Shown here piece after piece: positions 1-12,154 of a stretch of 64,000 bases of DNA. The notes beneath the pieces are model-generated. The model was given only the letters and a program-made list of their open reading frames with translations. It ran no database searches and was not told where the DNA came from. Made by a program: the position numbers and the translations under genes. The DNA is from Stenopsyche tienmushanensis. Its lineage: Eukaryota > Arthropoda > Insecta > Trichoptera > Stenopsychidae. Position 1 is the stretch's first letter, and the number at the start of each line of letters is the position of its first letter. The stretch lies in NCBI GenBank assembly GCA_008973525.1, contig WACJ01000405.1:186001-250000 (forward strand), written 5' to 3'.

Positions 1-171
1 TTATTTACTGCAAAAAAATTAGATGACGCTCTCAAACTAGCAAGAAAATTCGAAAATATTACTTTCAAAATTGATCCAAACGCGGAACGTGCTCTCAATT
101 TCCAAAGAAACTTTCGAAATACTTGTGCCCAATATGAAGAAATATATAAAAACTGAATTGACCAGTTCATC
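1..171 (+). other. Partial open frame at window edge, unknown
   Basis: Frame 1 is open from base 1 to a TGA near 169-171, about 56 codons. It has a plausible, charged composition (LDDALKLARKFENITF, then a second block ending in EEIYKN). A different frame is open over 71-256. The 5' end lies outside the window. The lysine/glutamate-rich, probably helical character and the repeat that follows at 280 suggest the tail of a mobile-element protein, but I recognise no family motif and it could be chance in AT-rich DNA. Confidence 0.25.
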
Positions 172-277
172 TGATGAGAAGAAAATAATTATAATGATAG
201 AAGAAAGCAGCGATAAATATTCAATTCAAATGAAAACAATATTATGTACCTACTAAAATTTTGACAACATAAAAATT

Positions 278-545
278 AATCTCTGTTTGTTCGTATGTAA
301 TGAGCTGCCAAACCGGTCATCGAATTGCGATAAAATTTCGCTCATTTATTGCTAAAAATTGCGCAAGTAACATATTGTTTGTTTGTCCGTTTTTTATGCG
401 CTGCCATACCGTTCATCCGATTGCAATAAAACTTTGTTAAATTATTGTTTACACTTGTAGAAATAACATAGGTATAGTAAAAATATTTTTTGTGTGCGCA
501 GTTTGTTATGCGAGTCGTGATATTGCAACGCATGCCGGAACGTCA
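278..545 (+). repeat. Interspersed repeat with two ~100-bp tandem units
   Basis: Unit 1 (about 278-372) and unit 2 (about 373-470) share the order TTTGTTYGT, GAGCTGCCA/GCGCTGCCA, a CGGTCATC/CGTTCATC core, AATTGCRATAAAA and a terminal AAGTAACATA/AATAACATA. A single related unit recurs at about 13527-13660 with the same downstream sequence (CATAGTAAAAATATT, then TATTGCAACGCATGCCGG). This is therefore a dispersed element and not a local duplication alone. The superfamily is not identified; a Helitron-type or other non-coding DNA element is possible. Confidence 0.5.
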
Positions 546-1120
546 ATAGTTTTGAATAAATATTTTTAATATAACAAACAGTGGATCTTTTTTACGCGGA
601 TTTTTCCGAACGAATCTTCAAATTTACCGCGTTTTATTCTCTTCTTAATTTAATTTATAGATGAGTATGACCGTACATGTACGGTCTCTATAGCGCTTGA
701 TTTGAAAAAGGATATGAAACATTCAATTTACGTTCTGTTTAATATTTTTATTGAATGTGAAGATGACGATATTGTAGAAGAATTGATCTTGTATACAATA
801 TGAATATTTTGTTTGATGAATATTTAGAATCGGAAGACTATCTTACGACGACTAAATTTTGTTAAGGTATTCGCAAATTATTTAATTCGAAAATTTATAG
901 TTATAGAAACGAATAGATACATTGATCAGATAAGACAAAATATTATTTTCAAATATAAAAAGCAAAAACGGGTAGATAGAGACATTTCTGAAATGTATGT
1001 TTTTTGTTAGGATTATGTTGACCAGTTTGGTTGACAAAAATTCTATGGAAGATTATTAATCACGCTCCTCGATAGATCCAAAAAAAGATTCTTTCTGGAA
1101 CGAGACTTCAGCCTCCGAAG
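546..1120. other. No gene seen
   Basis: AT-rich sequence with only short, scattered reading frames. A small palindrome (GACCGTACATGTACGGTC, about 669-686) is the only structure noticed. Confidence 0.5.
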
Positions 1121-1129
1121 TCATGAGGT

Positions 1130-1206
1130 CCAATTGAGAGGTCATGGACATGTACGGCATCAACCACGAGCTTCTATATTGGGCAGGTCACGTGACGTGG
1201 ATGCTG
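1130..1206 (+). pseudogene. Possible non-LTR reverse-transcriptase C-terminal scrap
   Basis: One frame reads EVMDMYGINHELLYWAGHV followed by TWM. This resembles the tail of many non-LTR retrotransposon polyproteins, where a YG segment is followed by R-L-R-W-x-G-H-V-x-R-M. Frames on both sides are closed and no other reverse-transcriptase motif was found nearby. It is short enough to be coincidence; if real it is a truncated LINE relic. Confidence 0.3.
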
Positions 1207-1209
1207 AAA

Positions 1210-4200
1210 ATATTAATAATACAAATTTCTAGACTCGGTGAACATTTATTTCACTATAACATGGGATGAGAGCTCCTAGGTCGTAGATACCCCAAGCTGA
1301 TTTTGACCTCACGCTTTTGCTTCAGGCGGGTTCGTTCACTATCGGATCGTTGAAGTCCGAACAGCAGGAAGATATTTATTATTTTGGAGAGAGACACCAG
1401 TTATGGATTTCAAGAGGAGTTATTGATAAAAGCACGTCTTTACTATTATAATATGAGTCAAAAAATTGTATCACTACTCCATCTAGAAGATAAAAATGGC
1501 ACTTCAAAAATTCTTGAATAATTGTTAATCCTGCGCCTGCAAATAAGCATAATTTTATTAGTTTATGATACATTTAAATTATTTAATGATTTCTTAATCT
1601 CTGAATAAAAATGTTTTTATTAATATAGTAAACATGGTTAATAGCGTATACACAAATATTATTTTTTTTACTAATACATTATTTTTTAGATGTTAATTAA
1701 TTATAGAGACGTTTTAGGGTTATTTTTTATGTATGAGTTTTGAAGCTTTTTGCACATCTGAACTAAATTATATTATTGCCTAAAAGTGTTTATTTTTCGA
1801 TCCATTAGCTTGGTATAAGTTTTTTCATCTACAACAATTAATAAATGCTAATATCAAAGAGTAAAATTATTAATTTTACTACATCGTCGGCAAAGTGAGA
1901 AACTTTGTTTTATACACAAGTGCTGTGCTTGTGGAATTATAGAGGCGGTAGAGCAAAAAGCGATTTGGGAGTTGTGGGAGTTACTAGCGAGACCCTGGGA
2001 ATAGAAATGGGATGAGAAAGAACTTCCTTTGATTCATTCAGCGAAATAATGCCGAACATTTCCGGACGTTTAAAAAACCTACCCCTAAATATTTTAGGTC
2101 TCTAAATATTTTTTTATTTGAAAAATTTCGGCTTTAAAAATCGAGTCGTTATCGGAGCCCCCTTTTTTCACCCAGCGACATCAAATGAAATTTACATTTC
2201 TTTTAAATCGCGCTTTTTATTGGTGCTGAAACTAGGGTTCGGAGGGTCAGGGCGTAAAAGGTGATTCGTTTTTGTTTCCAGTTGGAAAGTATGGCGGCAA
2301 GTAATCACCGCACAATGAAAATTTTCCCAGCCTTTGCGATAGCCGGAGCTTTCTCTCGTGGGGAAAATCTACAATAAAAATTCGAAAGCTGTACAATTTC
2401 GCAGAAAAAGTTTTTCGATCTAAAGTGACGTTTAAAAAAAAAAACCGAGAGCGTAAATCATACCGCCTCATAAAATGAACAACAGCATAATCCCATCGAT
2501 TCGGATGATAAAACGGCCTTATAAATATCCAATACAATTTCATGAATGTCGATAAAAGAAATACACATTTGACAAAGATTGAGAGCCATTGTACTGATTG
2601 GAATGTAAATAGATGAAGAAAAATAAGACAGCTTTATCAACGAAAAGGCCAGCAATCAATCATATACAGTACTTGTTTCGTCGGATGAAATATAAGTTAT
2701 GAGGCTAAGACGAACATCAAATCTGAAGACAAAATACACTTGTATCCATCAAAGTAAAAAAAATATGACAAGACTCTATTTACGTATGGAACATTTCAAT
2801 ATAAAAAAGACAAACTGTTTAAATACGAAAGTTAATTAAACTTAATACATAGATCTGTCGTATGTTAAATCAACACTGTTAGATCTAAATATTATGCTAC
2901 AAATATTATTTGACAATTAAATATAATACGTGACAACAGTAAAAAAATATTAAAGCAAACATTTAATTAATATCAAATGTATTTTCTATGTAGATTCCAT
3001 CAGACTAAGTGTTACTAGACATTATTAACTTCAATCGATTGTTGTTCGCCAGCTCAAACATCTGATTTTGAATAAAAATAAAATTCATCTTAAATTCCAA
3101 GAGATTCATATGTAGTATTATGAACGACAAGTTAATGAAATGACTTGAAATGAAAAAACTCAAATGCACTGAAGTTAATAAACGCAGTTATAAATGGCTT
3201 AAATTGGTAACACTTGATATGGTGTACCATACAATGTTATGGGCATGATCAATGAGAGCAATGAAAAATAAAGTCTTTAGTAGGTCACACATCTTATAGA
3301 GTAAGCAAGCGATGGACATGTAAATGTATCTTTAATTTTAGGATCAATTGAGGGTAATTGATCTATTAAATTATGTCCATACTCAAAACTATAATAGTTT
3401 CACGTATGCTAATGGAATTTCAATGGGATGTAAAGATGATTTATAGCGATATTTGTATTTTTTGTGGCAATTAACATAGCTTTAATGTTCCAAATATGCT
3501 ATATTTATAATATTTACAGAATTTTGTTTCGTACAAATTTATTAATGAGATATAAAATACAACAAAATTCCGGGTTATTTTTGATTCAACCTCGTATATT
3601 GTTTTGAGTTTTATAAATGCTTTTGTTACTGAATATATGCAATAATCTTAATATATTAATAGTTCTGATTTAAATATATATAGAATAATTGGAAGATAGA
3701 TTTTCAAAAACCTCCTGAAGGACCAATATCAGGATATTCGGTATCATGAAAATTAAATCCATAATATAATTGAATGTTTGTGATTTATTTATTCAATTCA
3801 CATACACAACATATAATATTGTTCTATTGATGTCTTTTTAATGGATAAGCATTCATGATAATATGATTTTGGAATCAGTTTTTGTGAAAGCTCTTCCAAA
3901 TGTTGAAAATTGAATTAAATTGAAAAATTCTTTAGTGTTCCCCAGATAGTCACTTAGTTTAGAATTTATAATATAATACACACCTTTATAGATAGTTTAT
4001 ATATCGAGTAATGTTATATAGCACTTCGAAATAATCAAACTAAACTATTTGTATTGCTTCATCGTTGAGTTGCTAAGCTGTGAAAGTGTTGAAATTTGTT
4101 CCCCTATCAGTTCTAATCGAAGAAGTGTTTTAGCTACCTCGACGATTGCATACAAATAGTATCTAGAAGCAGAGATTCTAACAGATTAATTGCAATTAAG

Positions 4201-6240
4201 TTTATCCTCTATTAATTTCATCCAAACTGTCACTCTGTTCACATTAATATAATCTATATAATCCAAGTTACTCTCATCTTGACTGTATCGTGACATTAAT
4301 TGACTACAAAAATAGTTTAATTTTAATTTAGTCTAATATTAACGTCTCTTATCTCATCGGTATTGCTTGTAGTTTTAATTAATTTTATAGAACAAATATG
4401 AATTATTAAAAATATTGAAGCTATTCTTTGTGAATTTATAAGGTGTCAAATCTGTTATCGGATGAAGATATTCTTCACAGGTGAATTTTCTAGGGAAAGA
4501 ATTTTATAAGAGGAAATAAACGAGTAAGAAGCGAAGTGATCATTATATGTAAGTGGTCTTGCCCAAGTTTAATAATCATCTCAGTATTTACTTTCTCAGA
4601 TCCAAGAAATCAGGGTAAACCTGGATAAAAACGATCAATCGGAAATATTAATACAAGTTTGTTGGATATGAACCCGAACCTTTAAGAACAAGAATTCAGG
4701 ATCTAGCCCAATATATATCACCATACAGACACTTCATTAATATTATCTTTGATTATTAATGATATATAAATGTATGTTTTTATTAAATAAATATTAACGC
4801 CTTATTTGATTGCCAATTATGTTATATTTTAATTTAGCTGAAGTCGAATTTAATATCTTAAACATATTTGGCTCGTCGTGTATTAAATTAGCGGTTCAAT
4901 CTATGAGTATTTTCAATCTGATCATAAATCAGAGCCTTAATTACATATTGTTTATGGATTGAAACAATTTTCACATCGTTATGTCTTAATAAACGTCTTG
5001 GATATTTACAAACAGAGAAATTTTCGCATACAAATCGAATTAGTTAGTAGTGATCTTCAACTTTAATCTGATTAAAAATTTATGCTCTGATAAATTTGTT
5101 TATCTCTACATAATTGGTAAAAGCTCGACTGAAAATCGAGTCGGAGCTTTGCGAATTGCGATCTTTCATGCGAGCCTATTAAGGTCTATTTATAAAAAAC
5201 ATAGATTTTAACCAAATTTAATGTTATGGAAATATCACGATTTTCCGGTAAAATAAATTTAAGGACGTATTTTTTTAATGTGGAAGCTTTTGTCTGATTT
5301 TTCCATAAGTTTTATTTAAGATCGCTCTTGGAAAATCAAAAGCTCTCAAAGCTCCAGTATGTAACATCGGAAATTGTGTTCAAAGCAAAGTTTCATAATT
5401 TCATTGACATCTTGAATATGATTTACTATATTATAAACACATCTGAAAGCTCGTCGTGTCGCTTGGCATGCGTTCAAACGGAATTCGAACCAGCCAGACA
5501 ATACATTAACCAGTAATATCTTCATTTTCTCCACAGTGTAAACACATCCAGTCAACTATAATATATTCTGTCGAAAAGAAAGCTCAAAGTTAAATTTAAT
5601 AGAAAGTCCTCATCGTCTCGTACATAAGCACACACAATGTTTTGTCTCTGGCATCGCTATCGTGGAATTAAATTGCTACATTATCTCGTCGAGGCGAAAT
5701 TCTTAGTCGAAAATGGCTTTGTCTCTTTCGAAGATCAAATATTTAGCTTTGAACGAACGAACAAACTTTTCAACCTATTTATAAAATCTAATCTTTTGTG
5801 AAGTTTTAATAAATACGCATTAGAAGATGTATCGATTCTGTCTGCTTTCAATAAATCTTTTTGAACAACTTGGCATATTTACTCGCACGAATCAATACAA
5901 CTTCTTATTGTATTACAATTTAAATGCTTTGCCGGGTTGAGAAACCATATTAAAAATTTAAATTGTGTCTCAAAGATCATAGGATTTGAAAATAAATTAT
6001 TTGAAAATTGTGACTTATTTTTCAAGGTCAACAAATTTATAGCTCATAGTTTAAGTACAATATAAATGTTTTTGCCTGAAAATTATCAAATAATATTATA
6101 AATATAATTAAGAAAATTTCTTAAAAATTTCAAATGATTATATGAACGCGCTTGTCATTACTGGAGATTAATTATCCATTATCAAAGTAATAAAATATTA
6201 ATCAAGCCAAAAAATTCATTATCAAAGTAATAAAAACAGC
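1210..6240. other. Long non-coding AT-rich stretch
   Basis: No reading frame here has family motifs, splice context or length beyond chance. Two short multi-copy segments occur in it: about 3535-3600, related to 16730-16800 through an AAAATTCCGGGTTAT core, and about 4480-4720, described separately. At 6175-6237 the 17-mer TTATCAAAGTAATAAAA occurs twice, about 42 bp apart. The remainder shows nothing I can name. Confidence 0.5.
4480..4720 (+). repeat. Dispersed repeat with AACCTGGAT / CGATCAATCGG core
   Basis: Begins near GTGAATTTTCTAGGGAAAG and contains GATCCAAGAAATCAGGGT, AACCTGGAT, CGATCAATCGGAAATATTAA and AACCCGAACCTTTAAG in that order. The same ordered blocks recur at 36930-37240 (+), 45920-46040 (+, weak) and 52030-52310 (-). 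That defines a degenerate family of roughly 230 bp. It carries no coding signature; a SINE or MITE is plausible. Confidence 0.45.
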
Positions 6241-6244
6241 ACAG

Positions 6245-6310
6245 TTACGAGATAGGGGAAGCCGGCGGGAAGAATACGTCTTCTCGTGGTCAAAATTATC
6301 GGAAGATTTT
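6245..6310 (+). repeat. Short dispersed repeat related to 40690-40755
   Basis: TACGAGAT, then GCGGGAAGAATACGTCTTCTC and CGTGGTCAAAATTATC, aligns with TACGAGATTATAGGCGATAC and GCGGGATGAATACATCTTCC at about 40694-40755. Only about 60 bp aligns and the copies are diverged. Confidence 0.35.
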
Positions 6311-6410
6311 TTGGGTTTCTTTCTGTGCGCCCACACTTCTAATCTTACACACAAAAAAGCAAAAAAAACCGCTGTTATTTTGCAAAAGTTATTAATTATT
6401 ATTTTTTATT

Positions 6411-7307
6411 TACGAGAGATATCCCTAAGTAAGTGTACTAAATTTTTATATTTTTTTTAGAAAAAGAGTGTTTTTTAGAAAAAATTAGAGGATATGTTTG
6501 ATACACTTATTAACGTGGTACAAGCTTCTTAATGCTCTCATTAAAAAACTCTTCCGCCAGCTTCTTTCCCCACTGCAGAGCCTCTTTCTGCACCTGTTCG
6601 TCAGTTGAAAATTCAATTCCACCCGTATGTTCTTTCAGGAAGAGGAAAAGATGATAATCTAAAGGCGCAAAGTCATGGGAATAAGGGGGGTGCTTCAAAA
6701 CATCCCAATCAAATAAGCTCAAGACCATCTTGGTGGCTAAGGCTGTGTGAGTAAGGGCGCTGTCATGCAACAAGCACACTCTTCTCGCCAGTATATCCCC
6801 TCTTGTTTTTAATGGTTGAGTTTTTTAGTGTCTCAAAATATCGGTATGCATTGATACTCTCTCTCTAAGGCAGAAATTCGAACAAAATGATGCCTTTTCG
6901 ATCCCAAAACACTAAAGCCATGATGTATTTTTCCAAAATTGTGGTTTTTATTTTTTTTGAAGATGAGGAATTAGTGTGACACCACTGTGATTACTGTATT
7001 TTTGACTCAGCGTGTAATAAGCCACCCATTTTTATCTTCAGCTTCAATAGAGCTCAGGAAATTCTCACCTTCTAATTTAAGTCGCGTAAGAAACTCGCGG
7101 GTGCTATTGACACTTGGTGGGATTTCTTACCGACATCGTTCACGCAGCTGGACACTACAACGTGAATTTACGTAATATCGTATTCCTGCTATGCTCGTTT
7201 TGACAAAAGATTTGTCTCTACTAGTTAGTATGACCAACTCTTAAAAAATAAAAAAAAACACAGCCCGTTATTATCACAGTACACTTACTTTCGGGATATT
7301 CCTCATA
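6411..7307 (-). mobile_element. Degenerate mariner transposon, lineage A
   Basis: The ends carry matching inverted repeats that include ATATCCC and AAGTAAGTGTACT (left about 6413-6439, right about 7279-7305). TA dinucleotides at 6411-6412 and 7306-7307 fit the mariner TA target duplication. The roughly 0.9-kb span is short of the usual 1.3 kb, so the element is internally deleted. The transposase remnant lies inside on the minus strand. Confidence 0.8.
6510..6980 (-). pseudogene. Mariner transposase remnant, lineage A
   Basis: On the minus strand, 6510-6779 is an open frame of 89 codons. It holds the second and third catalytic-aspartate regions of a mariner DDE transposase: LLHDSALTHTA (family pattern HDNARPHTA, so N-A-R-P is altered) and YSHDFAPLDYHLFLF (family pattern YSPDLAPSDYHLF). 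It continues to an LV-P-R end. Upstream at about 6885-6940 another frame gives ALVFWDRKGIILFEF, the conserved FWD-x-K-G block, so at least one frameshift separates the parts. The first aspartate block (T-G-D-E-W) is not intact. A DDE cut-and-paste enzyme is broken here and cannot act as read. Confidence 0.8.
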
Positions 7308-7309
7308 GG

Positions 7310-10300
7310 AGAATTTTTCAATATTTTTATGCTTATAACGGCATAAAATAAATGTATAATACATTTTTCAAGCCATTATGCAAATATATTTTTCATATTC
7401 GTGTACAAACATATTTTAAAGCTCTTAATAAATAAAAATATTTGATATTATACTGAAAGCTCGGTGCAAGAGTTCGTATTTGCATCACGGGAACGAGTTT
7501 CAAATGTCAAATATTTGATCAAAATTTTAATTAAAATCGCCATATATAGTTTGCTAAAATTTTACGCATAAAAACGTTTGGTTTTTTTTATTATCAATAT
7601 TCGGTACAAATATTTTAATTTTCAATTGGCTCATCAGAGCGCGAATACTCTCAATAAAACATTTAAGCGGAGCACACGCAATTGGATTTATTGAATTCGT
7701 TAGAATTGAGCCATTTACTTGGTTCCAAGCTTTAAAAGCTCGTTTTGCGTGAAGCAGATAAAATGTATAAGGAGCTTTTAGTGCCCATTCACGGTACAAA
7801 ACGCGTTATTTATGTATGATAATCCTAAACAAAATATTCAAAGCAATATTTGACAAATGTTTATTATTCATAAGCCCGATTTAATTTCGTATTGTTTGCT
7901 CAACACTTAGTAATTCGAGACAATACACAGATTAATAGGGTATTTATGACGCTGTTTGCCATGTAATGATAAAACATGAAAATTTGCATATTGCGACCGA
8001 ACCTAAGGGGATTTGCACGCCGAGGCGGTCGTTTTAAACATTTTTTTACGTGGGTCATCCGGCAAGGTTAAATATGTCAAAACAGAATGTGATGAAGGCT
8101 GGATTATGAATTATTTATCATTTTGCCATCAGAACAATTAGCAGATTTGGTTTACTTGAGTTGCTCCTTCTATTGAGGTTCAATCACGATAAAAGCTCTG
8201 AGAATAGATTGACATTGATGTTGCATATTATTATCATTTAAATTGACTCATTTCTAATGAATACATTCTAATAATTATCACATCATATTGTAAATATATA
8301 GCAATAACTACAACATGAATCATCAAAGTTGACATGTCAAAACATTCGTATTATTTCTGTACATTGTTTCTTTAATAGGATTTGTATCATATTTTCAATC
8401 GCTATATCAGAGACCAATTTAATATGTTTTTATAACGTATTATATGTTAATTTAAACTCAAAATGTTACATTTATGAATCCAACCGCTAAATTATGGAAA
8501 TCTCCATAGATTGATATATCCACACTCTATTTCTCTTTGATAACGCTGACGTAGTTTTGCAATGAAATTATGTGGTTACCCTATGATGATGATGATATCC
8601 AATATAAACGTTGCAATTACAAATTTTAAATTGCATTATTGCAAAGCCACTATAAGCAAAATTATAAATGACTTATTAAATTTGTATTATTTAAAAAAAA
8701 CCTACTTGAACTTATTATGAAAATGTAGTGTATTCTTCATGACGGCTCTATGGTGATTACATAAATTTATTGAAAAATATCCTATATTAATAAATGGACA
8801 TATATCACCTATGGATAGGCGTGAGGAGTCGTCAGTTAGCCTTGGCTGCGGGAGGACGTCCTTCCTGCAGCCCGATCTTTAATTGAATGTTAAATTAACA
8901 TATTACGCTTAAAAAGAGACACAGGATATCACTATTAGTTTGGCGAATTAAATATGCTTAGATTAATAAGGGATGGTAATTTGTCCATGCTACAATATGT
9001 TGGAATATTGATGGAATATTTCCGAAATTTTATCATGATTTCCATGTATAATTTTGACCTTGTGCCTTTTTTGATACATCACATCATGATTCTTATATTC
9101 ATTGGGATTTAGTGGACAATTTGAATTTGTAGGTAGGATTGAATAGTAATCCGAAACTAATTTAAAATTACCAATGTGATTTTCAGCGTATATCACGACT
9201 CATGTGTGCCGCATGAAAGGATCGCTTGTTAATGAAAAATCTACTTTTGGAGGATTTACTTTTATTAAAAACATATTTCAAATGAATGGAACACATTTGA
9301 ACTTGTGCTCCATTTCGAAATGAAATCACAAATACATAGCGAAAACACATTAGGACATCTGCTACATATATCTGGCGGAGCTTTTCACGACCACGTTCAC
9401 GGTTTCAGAGACGTCCTAATCACAGATCGCAATCTCAGTTTCCATTCGCAATATTTCTATTCTCCATGGCTAGAAGAGGTTCTATACGTTTTCTCTAAGT
9501 ACTCGACGAAATTACATTTTGAACGGACGGCCAGAAAAAAGGAGCGTTCCTCCGGAGTGTTTTGCTAAAAGGACACTCCTAGGCAGGCCGCGGTTAGGAA
9601 TTCTCATGACATACCCTATTACCGCAATTGGGTCTTGTTAATGTGGAGCAGAAAATATGTTGATGTTATCCAAGCGACGTTTCTTCAAAATGTTCTCATT
9701 TTCGAGCTCTATTATGCTGAAACTTTTCCATTATTTTAATGACCCATGCGCGGGACGTTGTTATATGCTTTGAGACATTATGTGGCAATTCATTCGAACA
9801 CCTATTCGCAAAAGCTTTTCATTCAGGCAGAAAGCTTTAGAATTGTATTTTTCCCATCGAAAATGTTTATGGCGTATAGTTCAATTTTTATAAGATCTTA
9901 GATACTTCATAGTAATTAATAGCAGAGTGTAATTACATCTCCATGGACGTCGCGTAGAAGCACTTTGAAATTAATCCTTTTGATTTAATCCAAAGGCTTC
10001 GTACTTGTATCCTTTATATACCGAACGAATTACACAGAAATGCGGAATTGCTGGCGGTGTAAAGAGAAACTAGTTTTACTATAATCTTAGAAAGCCATTT
10101 AAAGTTCGCAATATTGAATACAGTCCCTATATACAATACGCTGGGATATAATAAGAATGAATTCAATATATAAAAAAATATTTTTCTCGTATTGTTCATA
10201 ATATCATCGAATGGAAGGCATTGAAATGGATTGTTGATGTTTGTTTTGCGTGTTTGCATGAATTGAACAGCACATTTACAAGAGCGTTCGACGTTATTAT

Positions 10301-10478
10301 GTATTCGCTAACTATTCAATTGATGGATCATTTCTCTAATTGAAGAGAATTTATTGGTTTATATTTAGAAATGAACATTAATTTTTCTGCTTGTGCTTGG
10401 CATGTATTGGGTGAGGCAAAAACTATAAGACATTCTATTCAATAACAAATCATACTGTTTAAAAAGTTAAATACATAT
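7310..10478. other. No gene seen; one LTR-like fragment inside
   Basis: Apart from the repeat fragment at 8818-8884 there is only AT-rich DNA with short frames that lack family motifs. A small ATGATGATGAT run near 8583 follows a CCCTATGA context and may be a trace of the LINE-like tail described at 19.6-20.1 kb. Confidence 0.45.
8818..8884 (+). repeat. GTCAGTTAGCCTTGGCTGCGG repeat fragment
   Basis: This GC-richer block contains GAGTCGTCAGTTAGCCTTGG, CTGCGGGAGGACGTCCTTCC and TGCAGCCCGATCTTT. Close relatives lie at about 23525-23580 and 23947-24006. In the last copy it sits within a longer LTR-like segment, so this is probably an orphan fragment of that element. Confidence 0.5.
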
Positions 10479-10479
10479 A

Positions 10480-11260
10480 CACTCAAACCTCTTTTTATGC
10501 GACTTTTTTTGTGCGATTTCGAAGTTATGCGGTTTTTTTGAAAGCATTCTTTTTATTTCATAAAGAGTATGTATCGAGATATTTTGTATAAAATAGGAAA
10601 TAAATCATCAACCCTAATCGAAATATGGAATAAATTATAAATTGGGACTGTGTAAATTATATTGCATCTGCTATCGCTGAATTATGTCCACGCCCTTTAT
10701 TCTGGTTTAGATTTTTGATTTTTTTTTTGTTTTTTTTGCATTTTTCTAAATACTTTTTTCAACACGGTTGAAATCATATATATATAACACTCTATTTTTC
10801 TAACAGATTTATGTAAAAAAATATTTTTTAACTATTTAAAAAAATTAAAACTGTGACAATAAGGCCAAAAAATGACTTGACTGATTTTTTTTAAACAGTG
10901 GCCATTTTGTGATTTATTTTTTGAGTTATGGACTATAGTGACATCTTTACTAATTATGAGTTATATTGTTTTAAAAGAGAATATCTACACAGAACAATGT
11001 TGACATTGACACTGGGTATATTATTTCTTCCGAAAAAGAGAGCGATTTTGAGTCATATCGAAAATCCGTTTTTCTGTTTTTTATTAAATTTTTTAATGCG
11101 ATTTTCGATATATTTTATATAGATGTTTCAAAGTTATGCGATTTTTAAAATCCATGGAACGCATCATTTTTTTATGTAAGTCATAGCTTTTTTGTGCGAT
11201 TTCTTTTTGTGTGATTTTACAAGGAACGCATCTACCGCACAAAAAAATATTTAAATATAC
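10480..11260 (+). mobile_element. Pogo/Tigger-like DNA element, non-autonomous
   Basis: The left end, after TA, reads CACTCAAACCTCTTTTTATG, then a GTGCGATTTCGAAGTTATGCG block. The right part (about 11125-11250) has the mirrored set: CAAAGTTATGCGATTTTTAAA, ATCCATGGAACGCATC, TGTAAGTCATAGCTTTTTTG, GTGCGATT and AACGCATCTACCGCACAAAA. The same blocks make up the compact foldback element at 40439-40614, so they define one family. No transposase is readable. The interior contains a T-rich segment (10735-10930) shared with 29355-29600 and 50925-51060. Confidence 0.55.
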
Positions 11261-11345
11261 AAAATCAATACAGTATCTTAAATGTTAGCTGTTTTTATGT
11301 ATAAACCAAAAATAAACTGTTTTTAAAACTTTTTTACTTAAGTAT

Positions 11346-11466
11346 TATGAGAACCCGAAAATTTTGAGACTATATTTGAGCTCAGTTTATGTCCAAACAT
11401 AGTAATGGAATGAAATGAAATGAAAGCTTTTCTCGCTAAATACGCTAATATTTTTGGGTCCCCCTA
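11346..11466 (+). mobile_element. 121-bp deletion derivative of mariner lineage B
   Basis: TA-flanked ends, GAGAACCCGAAAATTTTGAG on the left and TACGCTAATATTTTTGGGTC on the right, match the ends of the larger lineage-B element at 26462-27117. The stretch just inside the left end, TATTTGAGCTCAGT, is also shared (TGTTTGAGCTCAGT there). Nearly the whole transposase region is gone, leaving a MITE-like remnant. Confidence 0.6.
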
Positions 11467-11652
11467 ATATATTACTTTAAAAAGCAAGAACATCGAAATA
11501 CACACAAACAAATTGGTCATTACTTTTTACAATAAAATATATCTATACAATCGTGTTTGATTTAAAACCTACGTTTGAAACAGTGAGTGGCCATAAGAAT
11601 CATTTCGGGTCATGATTAGGACCATAGTTAATGTCAATGGTTGTATTTTGAG
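11467..11652 (+). repeat. Repeat flank shared with 27118-27250
   Basis: Blocks in the same order at both loci: AATCGTGTTTGATT / AATCATGTTTGATT, TTTGAAACAGTGAGTGRCC, ATAAGAA, GGGTCATGATT, GGACCAYAGTTAAT and GGTTGT. In both places the segment follows directly after the right end of a lineage-B mariner. Confidence 0.6.
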
Positions 11653-12150
11653 AGCCCGGATCCACTATAAAATGGTGCTTTTGTACATGTGGTCGGATAT
11701 GCGAAAAATAATTCATTATGCATTAATTAAACCCGAAGAAACTATTGTTTAACAGCTTATGATATTTGTCGACAATTAGAAATTTTGCATAGAAAATGCA
11801 AATTTTGCAAAGAAAAGCGAAATACTTTTATCGTATTTTATCAACAGAAAAAATATGATATTACTTCATGATAATACGCGCCCTTATAAAGCAAAATTGA
11901 CATTGGATGAAATACGAGAGTTAAACTGGGAAGTGTTACCGCATCCTTTTTATTCATCAGATTTCGTCCCGATGGATTTCCACCTTTTCAGGTCCACGGA
12001 GCACAGCCTGAGATAAAAATGATTCGAAAATACAGCTGAAGTGGAAATGCATTTAAAATCGTTTTTTTGCTTCTAAGCCGGAAAGTTTTCACGAAAAGAG
12101 GATTGAATGACTGCCAAAACGATGGGAAAATTTTTGAATTATAAAAGGAA
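11653..12150 (+). pseudogene. Mariner transposase remnant, lineage B (C-terminal half)
   Basis: Translated segments give KMVLLYMWSDMRKIIHYALI (family block K-V-x-L-x-x-W-W-D-x-K-G-I-I-H-Y-E-L-L), then a stop-ridden linker. MILLHDNTRPYKAKLTLDEI carries the second catalytic region (HDNARPH), and LPHPFYSSDFVPMDFHLFRS carries the third (YSPDLAPSDYHLF). A trailing piece ends L-P-K-R-W-E. Several stops and frameshifts interrupt it, and no inverted repeat was found at its own 5' side. It is a dead C-terminal fragment lying next to the 121-bp derivative and the shared flank. Confidence 0.8.
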
Positions 12151-12154
12151 TGAT

